The notes: generated by a model from the sequence alone, not told the origin. A DNA stretch of 64,000 nt from Nemertoderma westbladi (GCA_032718475.1 JAUCBJ010006859.1:1-64000); one strand, 5' to 3'. Counted from the stretch's first letter, positions 50,613 to 61,081 are shown. A program made the numbers and translations.

Positions 50613-50822
50613 AAATGGAAGGTACTTAAAGAGCAACACGACCGAACACAGTCGAACACACTCCAAAAACTGCCGAACACAATCGAACACAGTCGAAAAT
50701 AGAAAGAGCGCAAAAAATTACACAGGGTACCAACTTTTAGATAAAATTATCCACGCGTTGCTTTTCTATAAGTCAATTCCCGAAATTATTGAATAAAATT
50801 GTCGCGAAATTAAATATTCAGG
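50613..50822. repeat. Large inverted repeat, left arm
   Basis: This arm pairs with the reverse complement of 51109-51135 plus 51430-51645. Shared landmarks include AGGTACTTAAAGAGCAACAC, several CGAACACA words, ACGCGTTGCTTTTCTATAAG and GTCGCGAAATTAAATATTCA. Arms differ by scattered substitutions and small indels, so the structure is not recent. Confidence 0.9.
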
Positions 50823-51108
50823 TACCGGTAGCTATGTTGTACCGATACAGTACGTCATGTACGTACGGTAACCGGTGGTAGGCCTAACTTCCTAATTCAA
50901 CTTCAGCAATCAGTTCCAGCTCACTGAGCTGTTCCAGTACACAGTCAGTTACACGGGTTAGCTAACCCGCTCTTACTATATTTATGTGACAGGTACGGTA
51001 TCCGGTAGGCTTCCCTACATAGTTTGTTGTACATTACAACAGTACACAACAAATTAATAATTTTTTGTTTCCAACCTACCGGTAGGCGACAAGCTGATCT
51101 GATAAGAA

Positions 51109-51645
51109 ATGAATATTTAATTTCGCGACGATTTTTTTTTTTTTTTAATAACTACACCCCAGTCGGGGTAAAATGACTGTATATTAATTAATTTTAATTA
51201 AATACCATATAATATTATATACACCGAAATAACATGATAATTATTGAAGTCGATACAGTACAGTTTAGTTAGGCCTTATATTGATTTATTATGGTTGTGC
51301 TAAGGTTGATAAGGGTGGACAAAGTGTACATGAAAGACAGTGATAGCGGTCCGAGCATGAGTGCTGGCAGAATCGGCAGACGCAGTTCTGTGACAGCGGG
51401 TGAAAAGGAGTTTGATCGGTGCAGATCGGATTTCGCGACGATTTTATTCCATAATTTCGGGAATTTACTTATAGAAAAGCAACGCGTGGCTAATTTTATC
51501 TATTTAAGGTTTGGTACCAGGTGTTATTGTTTTGTGCTCTTTCTATTTTCGACTGTGTTCGATTGTGTTCGGCAGATTTTGGAGTGTGTTCGGGTGTGTT
51601 CTTGTGTGTTCGGTCGTGTTGCTCTTTAAGTACCTTCCGTGAAAA
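51109..51645. repeat. Large inverted repeat, right arm, split by a retrocopy
   Basis: The right arm matches 50613-50822 in inverse orientation, but it is interrupted at 51136-51429 by an insertion flanked by a 16-bp duplication. The spacer between arms (50823-51108) is about 290 bp and not itself inverted. Confidence 0.88.
51120..51445 (-). mobile_element. Retrotransposed insert with poly(A) tail and 16-bp target-site duplication
   Basis: ATTTCGCGACGATTTT occurs at 51120-51135 and 51430-51445, bracketing a 294-bp insert. On the minus strand the insert ends in an A tract preceded by ATTAAA, the signature of LINE-mediated retrotransposition. A minus-strand frame of about 50 codons is open at its 5' part but matches no family I recognise. 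It is either a 5'-truncated retroelement or a processed copy of an unknown transcript. Confidence 0.8.
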
Positions 51646-51891
51646 ATAAAGTTATTGTTTTCAGATCGTCAAAGTCTATGGAGCGTCGAGCGTAGTTCTG
51701 GTCAAATAGACAAGTAATTTTCGTTGCATGGGTCTCATGCGAGATTGCCGTTTCGCTGCTGGCTGAAGCTGCGCTCCTCGTTGTGAAAAATGCATTCTTA
51801 CGTATTGCGTCCTGCTTCGCTTACGCATATTTCTAGTATTCTGTACAATTTCTGTGCATGGTGGATGATACATGGTAAACTTTAATGCTAA

Positions 51892-52350
51892 TGATACGGT
51901 GGCTATTTGCGGGCAATTATTTCCATTTTTTAAATTATTTTTCACCGGGTAAAAACACTTATCACCCGGGTGAAAATAGTTATCACACGGGTGAAAAACA
52001 TTTATCACCCGGGTGAAAAACATTTATCACCTGGGTGAAAAACATTTATCACCCGGGTGAAAAACATGTATCAGAACTCTGAACATATGTAGTTAGTTTC
52101 CTTATAAATAATATCAAAAGCTCATTTTGATCCAGATTCACTCTTGGCGAATTAACATCTCGACCAATGTTAATGATCAATTAAGGGAAATGATCAGGTT
52201 ACAGTGGCATGATATTCTAACCAAAACAATAAACGAAAGTCAATATAGTTAAACATTTAAATATTTTTCACCCGGTTGATAAATGTTTTTCACCCGGGTG
52301 AAAAACATTAAAAAATGGAAATAATTGGCCGCAATCAGCCACCGTGTAAT
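51892..52350. mobile_element. Fold-back element with inverted ends and CACCCGGGTG tandem units
   Basis: The left end (ACGGTGGCT, then CAATTATTTCCATTTTTTAA) is the imperfect inverted copy of the right end (52300-52350). Next to the left end lie five or six 22-bp units centred on the perfect palindrome CACCCGGGTG (51945-52070), each followed by AAAAACATTTAT. Two further units occur inverted at 52262-52310. The centre holds a copy of the dispersed CAGGTTACAG repeat. No coding frame is evident. Confidence 0.7.
52186..52240. repeat. Dispersed short repeat, copy 3
   Basis: It contains ATCAGGTTACAGTGGCATGA followed by CTAACCAAAACAATAAACG. It lies inside the fold-back element at 51892-52350. Confidence 0.6.
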
Positions 52351-53314
52351 GATGAAGATCGTTTACGTTTTACATATATATACAGTAATAAAGATCATCA
52401 TTTTTAGTGGATTTGCGATGTTTTTTAGTGATACTACAGTATAAATGAATTACTGCATTTGTTGTATTTTTTAGCGATTTTGGCATTAAATTTATTGAAA
52501 AACAAAAACTTATTATTTTTTAGTGCGGTATATGATAATTTCATTATTTTTAGTGAGTCGAGGAATAGTTGTAACTCTGTCAGTCTGTAACTGTAACTCT
52601 CGTAAACAATTGTAAATCTGTCAATTTTGTCTATGTGATGCCGTATCACAGGATTACCACATAGCTCGCGTTCTTGTACATTCTGGCTCCAGTCTTCTAT
52701 CTAGCGCAGTATCTACTATGAGACTATATATACCGGTACCTGTATACTGTTACAGTGTTAGTTGTGGTTACTGCAGTACTGGCTCAGGACTGCACAGCAC
52801 ACCACACAGATTTACACGGTCTTACAGTCTGACGGTTGGAGATTATAGGATTAATATTACAGCTACAGTACAGCAGTAGTATCCCGGTCCGGTACCGGTA
52901 ATGCGGTAGACAACGGGGAAAAGTGAACACTATTCAAAATTTTAACTTATTAACAGTAGTATTACTGTATTACCGTACAGCCGCACCTCGCAGGCTACAG
53001 TCTGACAGTATACGGTACCGGTAGCTGGACTGTGCAGCTGCTGAGCTGTGAGCTGGTGAGCGTGGGGTACCGGTAAGCCAGTGAGCGTGACAGCGTGAGG
53101 AGGTCTGGAGGTGAGACTGAGACAGAGACAATCTTCTGATCTTAATCTAACAATCTAAAACACAGGTTATGTTAGGCCTATACTGTTATACAGTTATCTG
53201 GTTATAGGCCTACTCCTACTCCTACTGTACCTAATAGAATAAGAACCAGGGAACGTATTATCCAATAAACTGCCAATTGTGTTACCGGTACGCTATCTTT
53301 TGAAAGACTGAAAG
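52351..53314 (+). promoter_or_regulatory. STT3A upstream region and probable 5' UTR
   Basis: The stretch up to the STT3A start codon holds no other gene. The last 600 bp are unusually dense in CCGGTA-containing palindromes (around 52730, 52890, 53015, 53069, 53283). No TATA box is placed convincingly. The transcription start cannot be read from sequence alone. Confidence 0.4.
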
Positions 53315-53643
53315 ATGGCTGCGAGTTTCTTGAGCTACCTACCGGCAAGTCAGATGTCCCATGAGAAGAAATCCACTCTCCTAACTCTCATGATCCTAAC
53401 TATAGCAGCGATTCTCTCCTTCCTAATCAGACTCTTCTCTGTACTCAGATTCGAATCGGTTATTCATGAGTTCGATCCCTACTTTAACTACCGTACCACG
53501 AGATTTCTTGTTGACAATGGCTACTACGACTTCCATAACTGGTTCGATGACCGCGCCTGGTATCCTTTGGGAAGGATTATTGGTGGAACCATCTACCCCG
53601 GGTTGATGATTACATCTACTATATTATATAACCTACTCCATAG
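53315..53643 (+). CDS. STT3A: STT3A oligosaccharyltransferase catalytic subunit, coding exon 1
   Basis: This exon encodes residues 1-109 and two bases of codon 110 of the ER oligosaccharyltransferase catalytic subunit, which transfers the dolichol-linked glycan to asparagine in N-X-S/T sequons. The ATG has a good context (AAAGATGG). Visible are the first membrane helix (about residues 22-45), [15 protein letters not shown] with the DXD-type metal site (EFDP, D54), and [17 protein letters not shown] in the first luminal loop. The exon ends at CATAG|GTTTGT. This donor makes codon 110 AGC and gives the same length as human STT3A when joined to 55290. Reading on into the intron gives a spurious 137-codon frame. 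Confidence 0.96.
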
Positions 53644-53814
53644 GTTTGTGAGTCGTCATTTCTCATTTTGTCTTTATGTCCTACCGCCATCGTACAGTCG
53701 TTGTAATTCTGTAACTTACCTTATATAATAACATATTTGTGTATATATACCGGTACTGTAGTAGCGTGTACTGGTGTAGGCCATATACACGGATACATGA
53801 CCGAACGTAATCAG

Positions 53815-53897
53815 GATCGAATGTAACATAGTTATTACGTATCGAACGTAACCGCAATTATGTTACATTGGATCCTATAACTATGTTACATTCGATC
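53815..53897. repeat. Perfect 21-bp inverted repeat, 41-nt spacer
   Basis: The left arm at 53815-53835 begins GATCGAATGTAACATAG. The right arm at 53877-53897 is its exact reverse complement. Further CGAACGTAA words lie beside and between the arms, suggesting remnants of a small inverted-repeat element. Confidence 0.95.
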
Positions 53898-53960
53898 TAC
53901 AATTTACTAATATTACTATTTATAATATTACTAATATACTATTTACTATTTATACACGTT

Positions 53961-55016
53961 CACTCGCAAATGTGATAAGGAAATACGGACTGTCCCTACA
54001 TCTCAACGCAGATGATACTCACATATACATAACATTTAAAAAATCAAACCTGAATGATGCAGTGGATATCACTGAAAAGTGCCTTTCTGAAGTTCGAGCA
54101 TGGATGGACTCACATCTTTTAAAGATGAACTCAGATAAGACTAAAGTGGTCATGCTGCAGTCGCAATTCGGTAAACAAGTTGAATCCCCGCACGTGATAA
54201 TCGGTTCCGAGACTATTGGTTGTAGCGCAACTGCGCGTAATATCGGTGTTGAAATCGATTCTCATCTGACATTCCGTAAGCACATTGGAATTACTGTCAG
54301 AGAAGCTTTCTATCACCTCAGGAATCTTGGAAAAATTAAGCGCTATTTATCCAAAGACAATCTTGAGATTTTGATTCATGCGCTTGTCACAAGTAAATTG
54401 GACAACTGCAACTCCCTTTATTACGGTCTTCCGACTGATTCCATTAAAAAGCTACAATATGTGCAGAACTGTGCGGCGCGTCTTTTAGTTGGTCTCAAGA
54501 AAGGTGACAGGCAACGAATGACCCCTGTACTAATGCGACTACATTGGCTTCCAGTGCAACGTCGGATAGACTATAAAATTGCGATGATTACCTACAAGTG
54601 TCTGAATGGAACAGCACCAGTATATCTGCGAGATCTACTGTCACCCTACACGCCCTCCCGGTCACTGAGGTCGTCCCACTACGAACTGCTGATGATCCCT
54701 AGATTCAACATGGTGCACTACGGCAAGCGCGCTTTCTCAGTTGCTGCCCCGACTATTTGGAACAAACTGCCAATCAACGTTCGACAATCACCAACCATCG
54801 CGGTTTTTAAGTCGAGGCTAAAAACACACTATTTCCACCTGGAGTACGAGTAAATCTGCATAATCATATTCACACGATGTTATCAATGTCCGTTTTTAAT
54901 TAAACTGTTTTTATCTAATTTTTTAGCAATCCTACATTTTAACAGTGCCATGCGCCTTGCTCTTAATTTAGGAAAGGCGCTATATAAATATTTTAATTAT
55001 TATTATTATTATTACT
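53961..55016 (+). pseudogene. 5'-truncated CR1/L2-like LINE in STT3A intron 1
   Basis: An open frame to 54853 (about 294 codons; the GTG at 53972 is not a real start) encodes the C-terminal half of a LINE reverse transcriptase. It shows VIRKYGLSLHLNADDTHIY, then LKMNSDKTK, NIGVEIDSHLTF, the KLDNCNSLYYGLP thumb-like segment, QNCAARLL, LHWLPVQRRIDYKI and RAFSVAAPTIWNKLP. These are typical of the CR1/L2 group. The catalytic box reads NADD where the family has YADD. After the stop comes the family-type 3' end GGCGCTATATAAAT and an (ATT)n tail (about 54985-55016). The long intact frame suggests a recent insertion. It is in the sense orientation of STT3A. Confidence 0.9.
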
Positions 55017-55040
55017 AAGCCCGAATGTAACATGCCATTT

Positions 55041-55092
55041 AAAGGAGCAGGTTACAGATACGTGTTGGGGGAACCAAAACAATAAACGAAAG
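55041..55092. repeat. Dispersed short repeat, copy 4 (plus half copy at 55139-55170)
   Basis: GGAGCAGGTTACAGATACGT is followed by AACCAAAACAATAAACG. The first block alone recurs at 55139-55170 (GGAGCAGGTTACAGAGGCG). Confidence 0.6.
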
Positions 55093-55289
55093 TTAACACA
55101 TGTTACACGATTATGCAGGTTACTTTTATTTAAAGGCAGAAAGGAGCAGGTTACAGAGGCGTGTTGGCGTACATCTATCAATACTTAAACAGTGATTAGC
55201 TTCTACTAAGTCTGAAACTTACTTTCAGTTTCTGTAGTCTAGTATAGACCTAACTCATATAACAGTCTAAAAATCATTATATATTTTAG

Positions 55290-56642
55290 CCTCAACATTA
55301 CAATCGACATCCGTAACGTATGTGTCTTCCTGGCCCCCCTCTTCTCCTCACTAACTAGCATCGTCACCTACCATCTCACCAAAGAGCTCTGGTCCACAGG
55401 GGCTGGCCTCGTCGCTGCTAGTCTCATTGCTATCGTCCCTGGTTACATATCCCGTTCGGTGGCTGGAAGTTACGACAACGAAGGAATCGCCATCTTCTGC
55501 ATGCTCCTCACCTACACATTGTGGATAAAGGCTGTTAAACGTGGCAGCGTTGCCTGGGCGACCGCCTGCGCAGTCGCATACTTCTACATGGTATCATCCT
55601 GGGGAGGCTACGTCTTCCTTATCAACCTCATACCAATGCATGTATTCGCTCTCATAGTAACCGGTCGTTTCAACGTTAAGGTCTACGTTAGCTACTGCAC
55701 CGTCTATTGCCTCGGTACCGTAATGTCAATGCAGATCCCCTTCGTGGGGTTCCAGCCTATACAGAGCTCGGAGCACATGGCCGCCTTCGGGGTCTTTGGA
55801 CTCTGTCAGATAGTCGGTTTCTACCAGTACGCCGCGAGCAAGTTGTCCAAAGAAGAGTTGAATCTCTTGTCGCGGTTCGTTATCTCGGCGACGGTGGTGG
55901 TCTCGTTGGTTGTCGCCATGGCTCTGCAACTCTCCGGTAAGATCGCGCCCTGGACCGGTCGCTTCTACAGTTTGCTGGATCCCAGTTACGCCAAGAACAA
56001 CATCCCCATCATCGCGTCCGTCTCCGAGCATCAACCGACCGCCTGGAGTTCCTTCTACTTCGATCTGCAACTCCTCGTCTTTATGTTCCCCGTTGGCCTC
56101 TACCACTGCTTCGCTAACCTCACCACCGAGAACATCTTTATCATTCTGTACGGCGTCACTAGCATTTACTTCGCCGGCGTTATGGTTCGATTGATGTTGG
56201 TTCTAGCGCCGGTTATGTGCATCCTTGCGAGCATAGGTCTCAACAAAACGATGACGTCCTTTATGAAGAACTTGGAATCGACGAATAAGGAAACCCCGCA
56301 GCCGAAGAAACGAGCCGACAACTCGTACTCCGTTAAGAACGAGGTCGCCATGGCTGTGGTCGCGATGATCACGCTGTTCCTGACCACCTACGTGTTCCAC
56401 TGCACCTGGGTGACCAGCGAGGCCTACAGCAGTCCGTCCATCGTGCTGGCGGCTAGGGGCGGCAGCGATGGAAGTCGGATGATATTCGACGACTTCAGGG
56501 AGGCCTACTACTGGATGCGGCAGAACACCGAGGAAGACGCGAAGATAATGTCCTGGTGGGATTACGGATATCAGATAACCGCGATGGCTAACCGAACCAT
56601 ACTAGTCGACAATAACACCTGGAACAACACTCACATATCGAG
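55290..56642 (+). CDS. STT3A: STT3A, coding exon 2
   Basis: The 1,353-nt exon begins [13 protein letters not shown] after ATATATTTTAG and ends after the first two bases of the R codon in THISR. It encodes most of the multi-spanning membrane domain. It includes [17 protein letters not shown], the cytosolic loops, [15 protein letters not shown], the SVSEHQP motif (about residues 352-358), the short lysine-rich EL segment, and the catalytic WWDYG motif (residues 532-536) with [11 protein letters not shown] just after it. Sequence and spacing follow vertebrate STT3A rather than STT3B: there is no STT3B-type long N-terminal extension. The ATG at 55459 is an internal methionine, not the start. Codon use here is GC-richer than in the flanking DNA. 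Confidence 0.97.
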
Positions 56643-56833
56643 GTTATTATTACATTGTACACACCTTATATATTAATGTTAAGAAATTTACTATTCGCAA
56701 CAATAAACTCAGTTCAGTTACCATCGTTTTAAAAAAAAACCAATTGCGAGAAAAATTGCGGTACCCTGTGATATTATTTGGATACCGGAACGTTTTATTG
56801 GTATACTTCATCGTGATTCCTCTTGTTTTACAG
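56643..56833 (+). other. STT3A: STT3A intron 2
   Basis: This is a 191-bp intron from GTTATT to TGTTTTACAG. It is AT-rich and carries nothing else. Confidence 0.93.
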
Positions 56834-57281
56834 AGTCGGCCAAGCGATGTCTTCCACTGAGGATAAAGCCTACGAGATAATGCAGGAGCTGGACGTTGAC
56901 TACGTGCTCGTAATATTCGGCGGCATGGTCGGCTACTCCTCCGACGACATCAACAAGTTCCTCTGGATGGTCCGGATCGGCGGCTCCACAGACAGGGGGA
57001 CCCACATACACGAGAAGGATTACTACACCCCCAGCGGCGAGTTCCGAGTCGACAGAGAGGGCTCCCCCACCCTCCTCAACTGTCTCATGTACAAACTCTG
57101 CTACTACAAGTTCGGTAACGTCTACACCGACGCCAACAAACCGATGGGTTACGATAGAGTTCGCAACGTCGAGATCGGTAACAAAGACTTCGAGTTGGAT
57201 GTACTGGAGGAGGCCTACACCACTCAGCATTGGTTGGTGCGGATATACAAGGTGAAACCGATGTCTAATCGGGGTATATAG
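56834..57281 (+). CDS. STT3A: STT3A, terminal coding exon
   Basis: The 448-nt exon encodes the end of the soluble luminal domain: [86 protein letters not shown] and MSNRGI, with TAG at 57279-57281. The three exons sum to 2,130 nt, giving 709 residues against 705 for human STT3A. All junctions are in frame with no missing motif. The gene therefore looks functional. Confidence 0.97.
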
Positions 57282-58419
57282 AGGGTCCCCCTGGGGTTGT
57301 ATTACTTGAGTTTATTTATTGAGGTGGAGTTGAGACAAGGTGCCGGGTATAGGAATCGGTTGAGTGGCTCGATCCAGTCCATCGTTATGTCTTCACAGAC
57401 TTTGGCGGATGCTTTTAGCGACTAAATTATTGTTTGTCTATATATTTATATACAAAGACTCGATAAAAATAATGAAATAAGATGATTAGGGACGGGTTGA
57501 TAATTTTTTATATCATTGCCAGGTGATTTTTATAATAACATCAGTGCCGGTGGTCCAATACACTATTATATTCTGTAAACCTGCAAACTGCAAGTCTAAA
57601 CATCGGAATATAAGTTTATTAATCCAAATCGGTGTAGTAATTATGATTAATTATTATCCTAATTGTTTAGGTGAAGGAAATAAAGACATAAATGGTTAAT
57701 AGGTGCACATTATTTAACACCTATTTATACACAACACGTGAAATTAATTGTTTTACATTCTTTATTTTGGTTTCTATCAGGTATTGTGACCATTTGGTTT
57801 TGGATCTCTCAGTTAACTCGAACATCCACCAACACCAGTTAGGTGATAACATACAGTGAGGCTATGTATTTTCAATATCAATAGTAATATTTTTGGGGAC
57901 ATAATATATTACGTGCTAAACTTATTTTCGTTACTGGTTTATAGCTAACTATTTATTTTCTCCAGGTTATAGGTGTACGATACCAGTGTTGCTCGAGTTT
58001 GTGCAGTTTATATCAAACAAACCTTGTATAGTAAACAACTTGCATACAAAATGTGAATTAATACATTCCTGCGGTTTTCGGTGTCAGCTTAATCTTAAAG
58101 CTAATCTATAATCAACGATATTAGTTTCAATGATGGGAAGGCCCACTTTGAGAAGCTCCAAAACGATGGCAGTGTATTGAATGATAACGTAGTGTGATAC
58201 ATCCTGTGTGTGTCTGAGTATCTAGGAAGTACTCCATACTCACAGACACAGATATACACAGAGAGACATACATAGCTCCTTTGCCAAAGTCTAGATTGAT
58301 GCAAAGAGAATGAAGCATCAGCATCAAGCAAACAGCATACCGATAGATAGAGCCAGTAAATATCAGTCGGCTTCTTCAAGACATACTCTAAAGATCAGCC
58401 CCCAGCGGCAAATTTCACA
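57282..58419 (+). other. STT3A 3' UTR and downstream DNA
   Basis: A canonical AATAAA at 57679-57684 would give a 3' UTR of about 420 nt. After that the sequence is AT-rich and without exons. An imperfect hairpin made of TGTGTCTGAGTAT and ATACTCACAGACACA lies near 58207-58250. Confidence 0.5.
57679..57684 (+). terminator. Candidate STT3A polyadenylation signal
   Basis: AATAAA lies about 400 bp after the stop codon and is the first canonical hexamer I see there. The cleavage site is not determined. Confidence 0.4.
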
Positions 58420-60406
58420 AAAAGGGAACCCCAAAATTCAAGAAAAAAAGGGGGAAAGGAGCCACAAATGTTAAAATAAAGGGGAAAAGGGAACCACAAC
58501 AGATAAATTAAAGGGGAAAAAGGAACCACAAAAGATAAAATAAAGGGGAAAAAGGAACCACAAAAGATAAAATAAAGGGGAAAAAGGAACCACAAAAGAT
58601 AAAATAAAGGGGAAAAAGGAACCACAAAAGATAAAATAAAGGGGAAAAAGGAGCCACAAAAAGATAAAATAAAGGGGAAAAAGGAACCACAAAAGATAAA
58701 ATAAAGGGGAAAAAGGAACCCCAAAAGATAAAATAAAGGGGAAAAAGGAGCCACAAAAGATAAAATAAAGGGGAAAAAGGAACCACAAAAGATAAAATAA
58801 AGGGGAAAAAGGAACCACAAAAGATAAAATAGAGGGGAAAAAGGAACCCCAAAAGATAAAATAAAGGGGAAAAAGGAACCACAAAAGATAAAATAAAGGG
58901 GAAAAGGAACCACAAAAGATAAAATAAAGGGGAAAAAGGAACCACAAAAGATAAAATAAAGGGGAAAAAGGAACCACAAAAGATAAAATAAAGGGGAAAA
59001 AGGAACCCCAAAAGATAAAATAAAGGGGAAAAAGGAACCACAAAAGATAAAATAAAGGGGAAAAAGAAACCACAAAAGATAAAATAAAGGGGAAAAGGGA
59101 ACCACAAAAGATAAAAATGGGAAAAAGGAACCACAAAAGATAAAATAAAGGGGAAAAAGGAACCCCAAAAGATAAAATAAAGGAGAAAAAGGGAACCACA
59201 AAATATAAAATAAAGGGGAAAAAGGAACCACAAAAGATAAAATAAAGGGGAAAAGGGAACCACAAAAGATAAAATAAAGGAGAAAAGGGAACCACAAAAG
59301 ATAAAATAAAGGGGAAAAAGGAACCACAAAAGATAAAAATAAAGGAGAAAAAGGAACCCCAAAAGATAAAATAAAGGGGAAAAAGGAACCACAAAAGATA
59401 AAATAAAGGGGAAAAAGGAACCACAAAAGATAAAATAAAGGGGAAAAAGGAACCACAAAAGATAAAATAAATGGGAAAAAGGAACCCCAAAAGATAAAAT
59501 AAAGGGGAAAAAGGAACCACAAAAGATAAAATAAAGGGGAAAAAGGAACCACAAAAGATAAAATAAAGGGGAAAAAGGAACCACAAAAGATAAAATAAAG
59601 GGGAAAAAGGAACCACAAAAGATAAAATAAATGGGAAAAAGGAACCCCAAAAGATAAAATAAAGGGGAAAAAGGAACCACAAAAGATAAAATAAAGGTGA
59701 AAAAGGAACCACAAAAGATAAAATAAAGGGGAAAAAGAAACCCCAAAAGATAAAATAAAGGGGAAAAAGGAACCCCAAAAGATAAAATAAAGGGGAAAAA
59801 GGAACCCCAAAAGATAAAATAAAGGGGAAAAAGGAACCCCAAAAGATAAAATAAAGGGGAAAAAGGAACCCCAAAAGATAAAATGAAGGGGAAAAAGGAA
59901 CCACAAAAGATTAAATAAAGGGGAAAAAGGAACCCCAAAAGATAAAATAAAGGGGAAAAAGGAACCCCAAAAGATAAAATAAAGGGGAAAAAGGAACCCC
60001 AAAAGATAAAATAAAGGGGAAAAAGGAACCACAAAAGATAAAATAAAGGGGAAAAAGGAACCACAAAAGATAAAATAAAGGGGAAAAAGGAACCACAAAA
60101 GATAAAATAAAGGGGAAAAAGGAACCACAAAAGATAAAATAAAGGGGAAAAAGGAACCCCAAAAGATAAAATAAAGGGGAAAAAGGAACCCCAAAAGATA
60201 AAATAAAGGGGAAAAAGGAACCCCAAAAGATAAAATAAAGGGGAAAAAGGAACCCCAAAAGATAAAATAAAGGGGAAAAAGGAACCCCAAAAGATAAAAT
60301 AAAGGGGAAAAAGGAACCACAAAAGATAAAATAAAGGGGAAAAAGGAACCCCAAAAGATAAAATAAAGGGGAAAAAGGAACCACAAAAGATAAAAAGAGA
60401 TAAAGA
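58420..60406. repeat. 32-bp purine-rich tandem array, about 61 units
   Basis: The unit reads AAAATAAAGGGGAAAAAGG then AACCACAAAAGAT (A or C at one site, giving CCAC or CCCC). Most units are exact, with a few indels. The plus strand is almost all purine. Because the unit has no stop in any minus-strand frame and 32 is not a multiple of three, frames of 663, 604 and 477 codons overlap here with a 32-residue hydrophobic period. They are repeat artefacts. Confidence 0.97.
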
Positions 60407-60874
60407 GTTGCTTCCCTCATTTTTCAGTAATTTTATGGATTACCTACCAAATAGTTTACATAGAGGTCTCGTGGAGTTTGATAGTTAATGGATGTGATGC
60501 AGTAGTGTAGAAAGTGGAAAATAAAACCTGAAGTTTTCCATTTTTTAATGTTAGAAAATGAGAAATTTCAGCGAAGTAAAATTGAGCGCAGTGCTACAGT
60601 ATGTAGGCGGCAGCATCATATTTTAAAAATTAAAATCATTAAATTTCCTTAAGAATGTGATCTATAATGACTAGGGTTTAAAAAAATTCATGATACAGAA
60701 TATTACCCATGAAACTTTTGAATTTTTTAAATTTGTTATGAAATATAATGAATTATTTAAATTGAACAATGTATGGGGGGGGGTGGGGGGGGGTGGGTGA
60801 TGGGTACCTGGGGCGCGCCTATTTTATGAAGCGGGTAGGAAGTTTATGAAGGGCCCACATGAGTTAACAAACTT
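60407..60874. other. AT-rich spacer with a G-rich tract
   Basis: Nothing coding is evident. At 60775-60804 two runs of about nine G separated by single T, then GGG and GGG, make a strong G-quadruplex candidate. Confidence 0.6.
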
Positions 60875-60904
60875 ATGGTTATTGCGTACAACCATCGCCT
60901 ACAG

Positions 60905-61081
60905 TCGATCACTAAGACGGAGTCTTCAAAGCAAAGGGCAATTCGACAATCCTTCTGTGTTGTAGCGACGGAGGACGATGTAACCATGGGATATGACTAC
61001 GCTCTGGGTCATTTGACAGATGCTGATGACACCAGCGATGAAGAATTGGAGTTCGAGAGGTTTGAAGACTATACTGTTTAG
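60905..61081 (+). CDS. Possible terminal exon of an unknown gene
   Basis: A frame opens after the acceptor-like CATCGCCTACAG (AG at 60903-60904) and runs 58 codons to TAG at 61079-61081. It encodes a polar, acidic C-terminus (DADDTSDEELEFERFEDYTV). The composition is protein-like and unlike the surrounding AT-rich DNA, and the frame also extends upstream to an ATG at 60875. I do not recognise the family, and no upstream exon is visible. It could equally be a chance frame or a transposon relic. Confidence 0.3.
   Translation, partial: SITKTESSKQRAIRQSFCVVATEDDVTMGYDYALGHLTDADDTSDEELEFERFEDYTV

Larger units (their letters stand above)
53644..55289 (+). other. STT3A: STT3A intron 1, carrying a LINE fragment
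   Basis: The intron is 1,646 bp, from GTTTGT to ATATATTTTAG. It holds a 21-bp inverted repeat (53815-53897), a 5'-truncated LINE (53961-55016) and one and a half copies of a dispersed short repeat (55041-55170). Confidence 0.9.

Noticed and set aside
50380-50690. Poly-proline and poly-glycine proteins
   Set aside because: They translate the 69-nt C tract on either strand.
55459-56676. Separate 405-residue gene starting at 55459
   Set aside because: The frame is the middle exon of STT3A; the first methionine is internal and the 3' end reads into intron 2.
53315-57281. STT3B
   Set aside because: The N-terminus is short, total length is 709 residues, and the C-terminus ends like STT3A without the STT3B extension.
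58395-60386. 663-, 604- and 477-codon membrane-protein-like frames
   Set aside because: Three frames overlap on the same 32-bp stop-free repeat; the hydrophobic pattern comes from purine-rich DNA read on the opposite strand.
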